Source of the DNA: Pilaira anomala
Lineage: Eukaryota > Mucoromycota > Mucoromycetes > Mucorales > Mucoraceae
Assembly: GCA_025716855.1 (NCBI GenBank)
Contig: JAIXMQ010000081.1
Location: 36,451 to 100,450 of the forward strand
Length of the DNA: 64,000 nt
Direction of reading: 5' to 3'
In this document: one piece after another, positions 35,617-46,997 of the stretch
Layout: every line of letters starts with the position of its first letter
How positions within the stretch are numbered: the first letter of the stretch is position 1
The notes under the pieces: model-generated
The model's database searches: none
What the model saw: only the letters and a program-made list of their open reading frames with translations
Told to the model about the DNA's origin: nothing
Translations under genes and position numbers: made by a program

Positions 35617-36727
35617 ATGCTGAATACAATTGTGATTACCAATGTGGATAGTTTACTTGGGTATGCTATTGCCTACAAGTTTGTGAGCGATTGGAACCGA
35701 CAATCGACAGGGGCAGTAACCGAGTTCCGTTTATTATGTCATGAACGTCAGGGTCTACAAGAATTGGAGAAACTAGGAGGAAAAATAATTGAAATGCAGA
35801 AGTTTGATGATGAAAAAGAAATGAGTCATATCATGAAGAATGTTGACTATGTGATTTATGTCCCAGAGTACTCTAATGATCGTATTCAAGAAGGTGAATT
35901 AGTTATTCGTACTGCAAAGCAAGAAGGAGTTGGTTATTTGACCATGCTTTCATAGTAAATATATATATATATATATATATATATTACATAATAAATAATT
36001 CATGCTAAAATAATTTACTAGTCTAGGATTAGAAAACTTGAAAAAATCAGCTAGTAATAACTTGCACCAATTCCATAAGCTTGAGAAAAAGGTGTCTGAA
36101 CATTTTGATGACGATAGTTATTGTATCATTCGAACCGCATTATTTAATCAATTCTTTTTCTATTTTGGACCAATGATTGATGATGAAAATGAAATTCGAT
36201 TACCAGTTGATAAGAAGTCAAGATGGGGTACAATTGATTTATCAGATTTAGCAGAAGCAGTTTATTTATTATCGGAACCTACAACGGACGATAAACAACA
36301 ACAACAACAACAAGAAGCAAAAAAAGAAAATCAAACGTTATTCAGATTGACACCACGTGACAATTATACAGCACAAGATTTAGTTGAATATGCTAGTAAA
36401 GGTCTGGAACTAGAAGAGAATATGACGTATAAAAAGATTGACTCTGAAAAAATGTACAACTATTTACATCGTATACATCAAGATAATCGTTTTAGGGAAA
36501 GACCCGTCTTCTTATTTGACCAACAACAAGATCCTGCTTCTACATTTCCATTGGGAAGATATTTAAATGATAACTTTATTCAAACGATCATTGAATATTG
36601 GGAATTGGCCAATCATGATGGTCTTGATATTACCTGTAAAGATCTTGAAAACATTTTAGGACGTCATCCATATCATTTAAAGAAGTTTTTTGAAATGAAC
36701 AGAGATCAATTCCGACGTCTTCGTTAA
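35617..36727 (+). CDS. NmrA-like NAD(P)-binding protein
   Basis: Two exons: 35617-35954 and 36022-36727, giving 347 aa. The N-terminus VITNVDSLLGYAIAYKFVSDW is a degenerate Rossmann dinucleotide-binding loop (the usual GxxGxxG is reduced to a single LLG), followed by VDYVIYVPEYS and a C-terminal half of extended-SDR/NmrA type (IRTALFNQFFFYF). The middle has a poly-Gln stretch (CAA repeats, 36295-36311). The Tyr-x3-Lys catalytic pair is not evident, so it is more likely a redox-sensing or regulatory NmrA-like protein than an active reductase. Confidence 0.75.
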
Positions 36728-37200
36728 AATACCCCGTTACTAATAAAAAAAAAAGCTTAAATAAAAAAAGCTAAACTTTATTTGGAAACAGTAGATCTAA
36801 ACAGTCTTTTTGACAGTCTGATTTTTTTTTTTTTTTTTTTTTTTTTGAGCGCTTGCGCAGTTAAGATGTTGTATAACGTTCATTGCGTAATTAAAACAAA
36901 ATAACCTTTATGTGTCTAGCTTATAAATAAAGAAGCTATTTATTATTTTTATTATTATACAACAACTGATTTGCATATTAAAAATAACGTTTGGATGAAA
37001 CTCAGATGCCAATCCTCTTACAGAAAAAAATTAGGCTTTTTTTTTGCATTTTCAATCGAAATTACTTTATTTAGTATTCATGACGCAAAGAAACTCTAAA
37101 TTATAACAAGTTTAGACTATTTTTTTTTTTTTTTTTATCATTTAAAGAAATTTTCTTTTCTTCTGTTCTTTCCTTCTTTCTTCTTTCTTCTTTCTTCTTT
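36728..37200. other. Intergenic
   Basis: No gene seen. Contains two long T runs (about 36822-36846 and 37121-37137) and a CTTT-rich tract (37150-37200) leading into the minisatellite. Confidence 0.5.
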
Positions 37201-37300
37201 AAACCCTTCTGCTTCTTTAAACCCTTCTGCTTCTGCTTTAAACCCTTCTGCTTCTGCTTTAAACCCTTCTGCTTCTTCTTTAAACCCTTCTGCTTCTTTT
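37201..37300. repeat. Minisatellite upstream of the phosphatase
   Basis: Five copies of an 18-21 nt unit, AAACCCTTCTGCTTC with an optional TGC or TTC and then TTT, run head to tail and end 16 nt before the phosphatase ATG. It probably lies in the promoter or 5' UTR. Confidence 0.9.
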
Positions 37301-37315
37301 TTTAATATCAATAAA

Positions 37316-39798
37316 ATGAGCGTTAAATTCGAATCACCTACACGACACATAAGCGACACGAATAGTTTGTATTCAGCACCAAGTGATAATGAATCATCGA
37401 CAACAAACAACAATAATATTCATCAAGACTTTTTAAATGTAATTCAAGCACGTCAACAACAACTTCAAACAAGAACAACTGGCTGGTCAAAGAAGAATAC
37501 AAATGGACTTTATAGACAACCAATTGAAGATTTAGCTCCTATGGAGAGTAAAGATCTCAACATCTTATTGAATGATCCAACTACTAAAGAACATGAATTA
37601 TTAATTATTGATATAAGATCTTTTAATTTCTTTAAATCAAGTCGAATTAAATCTGCTATCAATGTATCTATTCCTTCTATTCTCTTAAAACGTCCTTCTT
37701 ATACTATTGAGAAAATTTGTGAACTCATCACTTATGATAAATTAGCTGCCGATCGATTAAAGTCTTGGTCAAATGCTAAACATATTATTTTTTATGATCA
37801 TTTTTCTTATGCAACAAGTGATTCCGGTAATTCTGCTACAGCCATCTTGTTGGGTTCTAAGTTACGTACTGTTGGCTATAAAGGACAACTGAACTACCTA
37901 CAAGGTAAGATAGATAATACTATATATTAACTTAACAATTTATTTATCACTATTATTCAGGCGGTATAAAGACTTTTCATGAACAGTTTCCAGAACAATG
38001 TGAACTAAATTCACTCGTCGAATCAAATAATATCAAAAGAAAACGACCTAATAATAATACTATGCAACTCCCTTTACCAACAAATAACGTCTTGTCTAAT
38101 TCAACACCAATCAACCCATTCTTTTCAAATATACGTCAAAACCTTGAACTATCACATGGTCCATTAAAAGAAAGATTTAGTGTTCGATTACCCTGGGGCT
38201 TACAAAATAATCATGGTACTATTTCGTCTTCAACTACATCTTGTTCACTTGCTTATTCAAATCATAATACGCATCATCCTCGATTTGGTTTGGCCGGTAG
38301 TTCGGTTGATGAACAAGGAAATTTCGTATTACCCATTTGGTTAAGAAACGTTATGAATTCTGAAAAAGGTCCAAAAAAGTTAGCAGAAATGTATGAGGTG
38401 CGTATACATATATATAAATATTTTTGTGTTATCATTTTTTTTTTACTAAATTTAGTAATATCTATGACATCATGATAGAAATTGGAACGTGTTGAACAAG
38501 ATAGACTTTTAACTATTATGAATTATCATTCAAAGCAAGATCAACCTTTAGATAATCGATTTCCATTTAGTATTACTGCTAGTATGGAAAAAGGTGTATT
38601 AAATCGATATGATAACATTTGGCCATTTGGTAAAAAAAAAGACTTTTTTGGCTGGAGATAAACATGGATACTTACCATATTTATATCTTTTTAGCTTATT
38701 CTAGAGTCAAATTAATAGATAAACCGGACGATTATATTAACGCAAATTATATTCAATATGCAAATATCAAAAAAGATATCACTCTAAGTCCAATTCATCA
38801 ATCTGAACAAGAAATCAAGTTACAAAAGCAAGGTTTATTAAGTCAAGAATCTTTACGTACTATGAATCGACATAATGTTGAACTCGATTGTAACAGACAG
38901 TATATTTCTACTCAAGGTCCTTTACCTACTACTTTTAATGACTTTTGGCAATTAATTTGGCATGAACATTCTTTTGTCATTGTCATGCTTACTCAAGAAA
39001 TGGAAATGAACAAAGTAAAAAATTACTACACCCCACTCGTTTTCGTTTATATACTTAATATACACTTTTTTTTTTTTTTTTTTTTTTTTTTGTTAGATCA
39101 AGTGTCACCGTTACTGGCCAACTTTAGTTCATGTCCCTCAAACGTATGGATCAATGCAAGTCACTCTTTTATCTGAATCCAAGCATTCTGTACTCAATTT
39201 AAACGAAAAACGTGACCGAGATGATTTAAATGATTCAATCATCATCATTCGTAAATTCAGTTTAAAGTATGCATCTCAAGAACGTATCATGACTCATTTA
39301 CAATATACGGGATGGACAGACTTTGGTGTTCCTGATGATCCAATTGGTCTTCTTCAACTTGTACATCATGCAGATGAAGCAACACGATATCATCAATCAA
39401 GAAACGAACATGTAGGACCTATGACAGTTCATTGTTCTGCAGGTTGTGGTCGATCAGGTACATTCTGTGTAGTAGATACCATCATTCAAAGATTATGGCA
39501 TGAACATGATGTCTATACTTCTACCACCGTCGATAAAATTCAACAAACGATCGCAAGGTTCAGAGAACAACGTATGAGTCTTGTACAAACGCATCGTCAA
39601 TTTGTCTTTTGTTATGAAGCCATCTTGTGGTGGTTGCTAGGTTACGGTTACTTACCTGCTGCTTCTACTACTACTACTACTACTCATGAAGACCCTGTAT
39701 ATACAAGAGCTTATTCAAAATCCCCTCTTCCTTTTGATGCTCCATCTTCTTCATCTTCTTCTATTGGAAGTATAGTGGAAGATTTTAAAGATTTATAA
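37316..39798 (+). CDS. Protein tyrosine phosphatase with N-terminal rhodanese-like domain
   Basis: Five exons: 37316-37904, 37961-38397, 38479-38629, 38695-39014 and 39097-39798, giving 732 aa. A rhodanese/CDC25-like domain (about 75-205) is followed by a low-complexity linker and a classical PTP domain (about 385-720): [39 protein letters not shown], and P-loop [14 protein letters not shown] with nucleophile Cys612. This is the layout of fungal MAPK phosphatases (yeast Ptp2/Ptp3, fission yeast Pyp1/Pyp2). The rhodanese active-site loop reads IIFYDHFSY with no Cys, so that domain should be non-catalytic, probably a MAPK-docking region. The WPD loop reads WTDFGVPDD (Pro to Thr), while the general-acid Asp574 is kept. 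Confidence 0.9.
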
Positions 39799-39904
39799 TT
39801 TTCTTAATCATAACTCCCCTCCTTTTTTTTTTGTACATATTCGTAAATAAAACACTATAAAAATCATATAAAATTTTATTTTATTTTATGTATTTCCAAA
39901 CAAT

Positions 39905-41431
39905 CTAAAGACGTGGTATTGTCATATTTAATCTAGTGATACGTCTCTTGGGTACTTTCTTATGTCTTGTACTTGTGGTTTTCTTGACATAGGGTAAACT
40001 ACGAAAAGTGAAATTTGAAATGGTCTCTGTTAAAGGAGATAAGGTATAATTGATTGTGGTCAATGTAGATAATTTTGCAGCCAATCTATTTTCAAAAGGA
40101 TTTAAAATGATTGGGGTATCATTCGGCAATATATCAAATGGTGCTGCTGTAGAAAATAACTCTGGTCCTTCTACTGCATACCAAGGTGCATCTGCATCAT
40201 CTGCATACATATCTGACATTGAAAGACAGGGTGTTGTATTGATAGAAAGTCCTGTTTCAGATATTAAATCAACTTGTTGTGATCTTAATTTGGTTTGATA
40301 CATGAATTGAATTGGATGTTGTTGTTGTTGTTGTTGTTGTTGTTGATTTCTGATTAAGCCTAATTGATTATGTGTGAAAAGATTGGCAGCAGTAATTGGA
40401 ACTGACCTGCAGTGAAAGTAATCATCCATATATTCAATCTTTTTTGGTGTTGTTTCTAAATAACTAGTAGTAAATACAGTGGAAGTTGGACTCGTTGTAA
40501 GATGATAATCATAATAAAGATCATCTTCATCATCGTGATTATTATTATTATTGGTAGTAGTAGTAGTAGGACTAAATAAAGTACTACTTGTTGTACTTGA
40601 TGGAGAAAATGGATAATTATCTAATAAATCAGGTAATGAAGAATTCCAACTCTTTTTTTGTAATGATAATAATCTATCCTCTTGTTCTTTTTTGTTCTTC
40701 TTTTCTTGTTCAGATTCAATAATACGTAAACTGAGTGTATGAATCATAACGGGTAAATCTTCTTGCAACATATTTCTTAACTGGTTCTCAATTTGTCGTT
40801 GTAAGAAATCTCGGAGGATCGAGATACTATCGAATGTGGAACTGATCCGTATACTTTCTAATGGATCGTTTTTAAATACAAGCGTCACTCCTTTTGTCTT
40901 GGAAACCACAAGTACTACAATTCCTCTCAACTTTAATTCACTAATCCGAAGAATCATTGGCACTACAAGTGGTTGATCTGCTGCTAATATGCCAGGACGT
41001 GAATGACGTGGTAAATCAGATGTTTTAGCATGCATTGGATTTGCCTTTTATTTTTTTATGATGTGAGTTTAATTTCTATTTTATATATATATATATATAT
41101 ATATTTACCTGAACTTTAGTTTGTACTTCAATATAAGCATCACCAGCATAATTCAATTTGAAAATACCCCGGAATTTATCTGCACCGAGTTCTCCAATTT
41201 CTAGTATTTCTAATTCTGGTGGCTAAAATTATGTTATCAGTACATGTATTTTTCTTTTTTTTTTTTTTCTTTTTCTTTTTTTACCTTTGTACCCATGTTC
41301 AATTCTTTTACTGTAATGTGATCTACAATCACCGAAGGCTTATTACCTTTATTCAAGGCCGTTTCTAATTGTGACTTGGCTTCTACATAGAACTCTTGAT
41401 CAAACTCTGGCCAACTAAATCGAAAAGCCAT
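39905..41431 (-). CDS. MDM34: Mdm34, ERMES complex subunit
   Basis: Three exons: 41431-41285, 41222-41109 and 41044-39905, giving 466 aa. The N-terminal SMP domain (about 1-190) shows the family hallmarks: [15 protein letters not shown] start, [21 protein letters not shown], and [20 protein letters not shown]. The rest is low-complexity Ser/Thr/Asn-rich with a poly-Gln run (GTT repeats at 40318-40344 on the plus strand) and a basic C-terminal patch ([15 protein letters not shown]). Mdm34 sits in the mitochondrial outer membrane and, with Mmm1, Mdm12 and Mdm10, tethers mitochondria to ER and transfers phospholipids. Confidence 0.94.
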
Positions 41432-41536
41432 GATATAACAATACAAATATAAATAGACAAAAAAAAAAAAAAAAATGAAAAAGAAGAAAAAAAATTATTA
41501 TTAAAAATCGGATGTTCTCTCTTCTGTGCGGGGTAG

Positions 41537-41585
<49 letters not shown>

Positions 41586-41975
41586 TCGTAACTTTTTTTT
41601 TTTTTTTTTTAGCCGGCTTTCAATAGAGAATATGATAGGATAAGAAAGAATTGGTTTAAACTCATTATTGACCTGGTTTTTGTTTACCCCTGGCAAATAC
41701 ATAATTATTCATAATGGAAATATCAAATATCAAACAAACTGTTAATCCTTGTTCAATGTTAATTCATTTTTTACCAAAAAAAAAAAAAAACATCCCGATC
41801 ATTTTCTCTTTTTTTGACTCAAAATCGAACATGGGCTTTGCTTTTAAAGCTCCGGATATTTCCTTTTTATAATCGAATGCTGCTCTCTTTAATATTAATA
41901 AATACAGTTGGTTCATAGAGAATTGAGTCATATTTATCATTTAAAAAAGTGCTATTTATCTTTTTTTTTTTTTTA

Positions 41976-42006
<31 letters not shown>

Positions 42007-42688
42007 TTAATTAGAAGAATAGAGGCTATTTTACGCTACTTGTTCCGAATCTAACCTTAGTGTGTGAGTCAATTTTTTTTTTCTCTTTTAGACCCGTTCT
42101 CGACCAAAAGAGCATGAATTTAATCATTGAAACTTGTAACACATCATCACTTTTACGTATTATCCGATCAGACTTAGATTTCATGGCATATAATAACACT
42201 CCCATCAAACTGCTCTTAATCCAATTGATACATCTTCTTTGGCTTTATTATTTTTGGTTGCCATAGAAATTGTTTATACTTTGTCAACGTAACGTAGTCC
42301 TGTTAGCACCCTCCCTAAATATCTGTTGAATTATAGGTTTTAGCATTCTTGATCTTAAATGCTCTGGTCCAGTAAGGGATATATAGTTAAATAATGTCTT
42401 TTACATCCCAAACTAAAATGATATACAGTACTGATGGTAAACCAATGAGATGAAAAAAAAAACCCATATATAGCAGGTTTTCGTAGCCAATCTTTTAATT
42501 CCTATCTTTTCAAGATGTGTAAAATAGTTTATTTCTTTAACAGAAAATAGTTCAAGTTTTTCTAATAAATCTGTCAATTAGATGACCTGAAGCATAAGTT
42601 ATTACGTTATTCTTTTTTTTTTGTTATGATTGAAACTCCACAAGTTGGCCTTACTTTTTCACTTTCTACATTTTTCCTTGATTATTAA
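41432..42688. other. Intergenic with long T tracts
   Basis: 1.26 kb shared upstream region of Mdm34 (-) and the PNGase gene (+). It includes an uninterrupted run of 45 T (41539-41583), another at about 41594-41610 and more near 41961-42008. No gene recognised; the open frames here are homopolymer artefacts. Confidence 0.55.
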
Positions 42689-45001
42689 ATGGATTCAGAA
42701 GAGATTAACGCAATAGCAGTTCGTTTAACACAGCAATGGAAGAACCTTATCAAGTCACGACTCTTGAAACGATCCAACCATTTCTTACAAAGTTTAGAAG
42801 CTAAAAGTCGAACTGTGTTTCCTTATGAAATCCAAAAGTTACAGGTATATATATATATATATATATATAAAATATGTTATTTTAAGACATAGTAACGAAA
42901 AAAAAAAAAAAAAGGATAAAGCTTTAGATATTATTCCACTTCAAAGGTTTTATGAAGAAGTGGAGGATCTCGAGGGACCGCTACAGGATTTAGTTATTCA
43001 AAGGTTATTACACTGGTTTAAGACCGAGTTTTTTAAGTGGGTGAATAATGCGCCGTGTGATTATTGTCAGAATGTAAGATAATATGTATGCATATATCAG
43101 AAAGGATTTGTAGCTAAAGATATCTATGATAGACACAAACGGTGTCGTGTGGTAATGCACTGCCTACACAAGAGGAATTACAATATGGTGCACAAGTTAT
43201 AGAGACGTATCTCTGTTCAGCTTGTAAAAGAGTTACTCGATTTCCTCGATACAAGTACGGTAACAAAAAGAAAGATAATTTGAAAGGCAGAAATTGATTT
43301 ATATGTAAATAGTGATCCAGAGAAGTTGTTAGAAACCAGACGAGGTAGATGTGGAGAATGGGCAAATGTTTGTTGATTTATTGAAAAAGAAAAAAGAAAA
43401 AAAAAACTTATTTTTTTTTTTGTTACTAGTGTTTTACACTTTGTTGTCGTGCAGTGGGATCAGAAGCAAGAATTGTGTATGACTCAACAGATCATGTATG
43501 GACAGAAGTTTATTCTGAAGAAGAAGAGCGATGGATTCATTGTGATGCCTGTGAAGAAGCTTGGGATAAAGTATGTTCATCATATTATATATGTATATAT
43601 TTATTTATTAAATATTTTTTTATATAAATTATAAAGCCATTATTGTATAGTGTAGGATGGAACAAGAAACTTAATTACTGTATAGCTTTTTCAGTAAACG
43701 AAGCCATCGATGTAACGAAACGTTATACAAATAACTGGCCCGAAGTTTTAAAAAGACGTAATCAAGTAGGGGAAGTAGAATTATCCATGGTAATCAAATC
43801 AATCAAAGAATGTTTATACTTTATTACTCGAGATTAATTTGAAAACTTGTAGTTCTTGGATGATTTAACAACCAAACTTCAAAACCGATTGGATTTAAGT
43901 ACAAAGAACACCTTGAATCAGAGAAGAGTCAAGGAGTTGATGGAACTAGAGGAGGAAAGTAAAAAAGTTGTAAAAAGAGAAGAACTTGATGGTAGAAAAA
44001 GTGGTTCTTTAGCCTGGAGAACAAGTCGAGGTGAAACGAGTGTTACTATGAATAAAATAAATAGTAGCTTGAGTAAGTTTTTTATTTTTTAAAAAAAAAA
44101 ATATGTTCTAGATTTCTTTAAAATACTGATTTAAAAATAGAAGCATATCCAGTAGTAGTATCCACAGACAAATGGATTTTATTAGGTTCAGCTCATGTGC
44201 AGAAAGAAAGTTCATCGTTTTTATCTGATAGTCCTGTAATTCGAATTACAAAGGCAGTTCCTGACCAAATTGGTGCCGCTTACCAAAGACAAAAAATACA
44301 ATTAGACAATACATTAAAGGGCATTGAAATTGAATTTGCGTTTCGCATTACGGATAATAATGGATTTCCAGTAGAGAATGGAGCGGATGGATTTGCATTT
44401 GTTATTCAAGCTCAAGATGAAAATGCATTGGGAGAAGGTGGATGTGAATTAGGATACGGTGGTATTAAGAACAGGTAAAAAAAAAAAAAAAAAAAAAAAA
44501 GAAAAGAAAAAAAATAACTTTTTTAATTCAGTATATTATTATTAGTTTTGCAGTTGAATTTGATACATATCAAAGGTACATGTTTGTTTACTTTAGAACA
44601 TAATTATATACTCATTTTTAATGAAAAAAAAAAGTAAGGATAGATGTAATGACCCTTCAGGAAACCATATTAGCGTCCAAGCAAGACCGATGCCGTTCAT
44701 GAACTCAGCTCATCATGATTACTCATTAGGTCATACCTCTAATATTCCTTTACTACAAAGTGGACAATGGTTTAAGAGTAAGATACGATTATTCGATAGT
44801 GGCGACATTGAAATCGGATTAGGAGAACCTAGTGATAAAGAATACATTAAAGTACTTGAGATCCATAACCAAAACTTTAAAAAATACATTTCCAATGATT
44901 TCAAGCAGGCATGGGTTGGATTCACTGCAAGTACAGGTGGACTTTCACAAAATCACGATGTTCAGCTTATTTCTATTATAGAATATCGAACAGCTTTATA
45001 G
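42689..45001 (+). CDS. PNG1: Peptide:N-glycanase with C-terminal L-type lectin domain
   Basis: Ten exons: 42689-42844, 42915-43073, 43133-43254, 43313-43367, 43430-43570, 43637-43789, 43853-44072, 44141-44474, 44546-44575 and 44635-45001, giving 578 aa in one continuous frame. Residues 1-260 are a transglutaminase-fold PNGase: zinc CDYC and CSAC pairs, and triad Cys159 ([10 protein letters not shown]), His186 (TDHVWTEVY) and Asp203 (IHCDACEE), with spacing 27 and 17 as in yeast Png1. A charged helical linker (about 263-330) leads to a legume/L-type lectin domain (about 340-575): [55 protein letters not shown]. PNGase strips N-glycans from misfolded proteins in the cytosol; the lectin could recognise the glycan, as the unrelated PAW domain does in animal NGLY1. 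That role is inference. Confidence 0.9.
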
Positions 45002-45288
45002 ATTTTCCTCCTTCTGTTTCTCCTTGGTTGATATTGGTATATTCAATAAAATAAAATAAAATAAAGTGTTATTTTTAGGCTTCTTTTCCCTCTATATCTT
45101 TCGCTTTCTCTCCCGTTATTCATCATGCATCCCTTATACTGTAGAGCCCCTCTTCTTCTTACTTTCCCCCCCTTAACAGACATTATAGGGGACTGATAAA
45201 CAAGGACCAAGTCTATACACAACTTTTTTGATATTTCCCTTTTCTCTTTCTCTTTCTCTCTCTCTTTTTTTTCGTTTATTTTATATAA

Positions 45289-46360
45289 ATGCGTATCTAT
45301 CTAGTTTATTTTGTTTTTATACTATGTGCAATTTTACAAGTCGATGCAAATGATCAATACATAAAACGAGCTGATGAAGCAGGTAATTGATATATTATTT
45401 ATTTAAAAACTACTACCAAAATTAACTGAAAAAAAAAAGTAGCACAACCAGCAGCAGCAGCAGCAGCAGCACCACCACCACCACCACCACCAGCAAATAA
45501 TCAAGCACCTCAACAGCCTCAACAGCCTCAACAGCCTCAACAACCTCAACCAACACCTACAGCAACAGCTGTAGTTACCGCGCAAACGAATGCGGGTGGA
45601 CCGCCTGTGGGTAACAGTATGCCTCCTCCACAACAACAACCAGGAGGCGGACCCATGAATACAGCTGTATCACCACCGGGAAATGGCACACATGCGAATG
45701 CAACTCAATCTGTACCACCCAACAATGCCAACCCATTTGTAGGTAAACCAACCTATGCTTCGTTCTCAAATGATATCCCACCTGCTTATTTAACTTGGAA
45801 AAAGCCAATTCCCAACCAAACTTTCCCACCTTTATACAAGATTGGTGTATCTAATATTACGTTTGAATGGACCGTGGATCCCAATGTATTGAAAGTACAA
45901 CCTGCTAATTTAACTGTAGCTTTAGCAAATCCACAAAAACAAACATTTACAGCAACCGTAGTACCTGGTACAGCTACCTCTGCTAATTGGGACTTAGCAC
46001 ATCTTCAACCAGGTTCTCCGTTAATGGTTGGATACTATACTGTATGGGTTTACGATCAAAGAGGGCCTAAGGCTTTCCCTAGTCCTGGTTGGTTAATGCC
46101 TGATTCTAGATTGGTTGTTGCCATGTATTCTACGGAAGCCTATGTTGGTAGAACGGATTGTAAGTAGTGATTGAAATTTTTGTACATCTTTTTTTTTTTT
46201 TTTCTTTTTACTGATTTGTATTATTTTAATAGCTATGTTTTGTCCTACTTGTTATTTAGGAGGAGGATCTTCTTTCCGCGAATCATTTTTGCCTTTGTTA
46301 ACAGCAGTCGGAGTAGCCATTTTTACATCTGCTGTCATGATTATTTCAATTTTAAACTAA
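45289..46360 (+). CDS. Secreted/membrane-anchored DUF7137-type protein
   Basis: Three exons: 45289-45382, 45440-46159 and 46233-46360, giving 313 aa. It has a signal peptide (about 1-20, MRIYLVYFVFILCAILQVDA) and a low-complexity Ala/Pro/Gln region (about 35-130) from GCA/CCA/CAG repeats. The conserved domain has AYLTWKKPIPNQTFPPLYKIG, ITFEWTVDPNVLKVQPANLT, TSANWDLAHLQPGSPL and TVWVYDQRGPKAFPSPGWLMP. A C-terminal hydrophobic segment (about 285-310) is either a membrane anchor or a GPI signal; the former is favoured because little follows it. Several N-x-S/T sites are present. I match the domain to fungal DUF7137 from memory. Likely a plasma-membrane or wall protein of unknown function. Confidence 0.8.
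45446..45545. repeat. Coding trinucleotide/hexanucleotide repeats
   Basis: AGC/CAC repeats followed by CAACAGCCT repeats encode poly-Ala, poly-Pro and a Gln-Gln-Pro array in the DUF7137 protein. Length variation between strains is likely. Confidence 0.9.
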
Positions 46361-46624
46361 AAAAAAAAAAAAGAAAAAAAAAGAAAAAAAGTTACAGACT
46401 AATAAATAGATACACATTTGCACACAAGTCATACCTATTTTCTAGTAATATTTTTTTTTATAGAAAGAAAGAGAGAAAGTTATTTTTTCAATGATTATTT
46501 AGTAGATATATAAATTCTGAGATTAATTAAAATTTGATACTTTTTGTTGCCTACAACATATTTCAGGTTTTATTTTTATAAATCAATTTTTATGTACAAC
46601 AACAAGCATACCAAAGAAGAGAAT

Positions 46625-46662
<38 letters not shown>

Positions 46663-46997
46663 TCTCTTTCTCTCTCTGTCATGGCGTCATAACTTTATAT
46701 CGGGAATGGACAACACTGATTTGTTTATGATAAACATTCTCTCTCTATATACACTTTTGTTTAGATCATTCCTCTATTTACATAATTTAAATTTTGACCG
46801 AAAAACTGTTGTATAGTGACATACCAGTAACTAATTGGCTGCATTTTCTATACATTTTGTTTAAATGTACCTATTAACACTCAGCCTTTGTTTGGGTTCT
46901 CTCTTTTTTCTTGATAGATATAAATAGTCAATAAAAAAAAACCTGGTCGTTTTCTTTTTCTTTTTGTTCTTTGCATTCACTTCTTATCTTATTTACA
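46361..46997. other. Intergenic
   Basis: 0.64 kb without a gene. A (CT)n microsatellite lies at about 46629-46654. The last 70 bases before the 46998 ATG are a CT/T-rich tract. Confidence 0.5.

Noticed and set aside
41415..41702. Poly-Lys/Phe open frame on the minus strand
   Set aside because: Produced by the 45-nt T tract and neighbouring T runs.
42060..42266. 68-codon plus-strand frame and overlapping 60-codon minus-strand frame
   Set aside because: Overlap each other in opposite strands, begin in homopolymers, and show no motif or splice continuation.
44141..45001. Lectin domain as a separate gene from the PNGase
   Set aside because: Exon 7 and exon 8 join in phase at good GT/AG sites, there is no start codon with a promoter-sized gap before the lectin part, and the PNGase part has no stop before it when spliced.
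46171..46494. 107-codon frame after the DUF7137 gene
   Set aside because: Covers intron 2 and exon 3 of that gene in the wrong frame plus its 3' flank.
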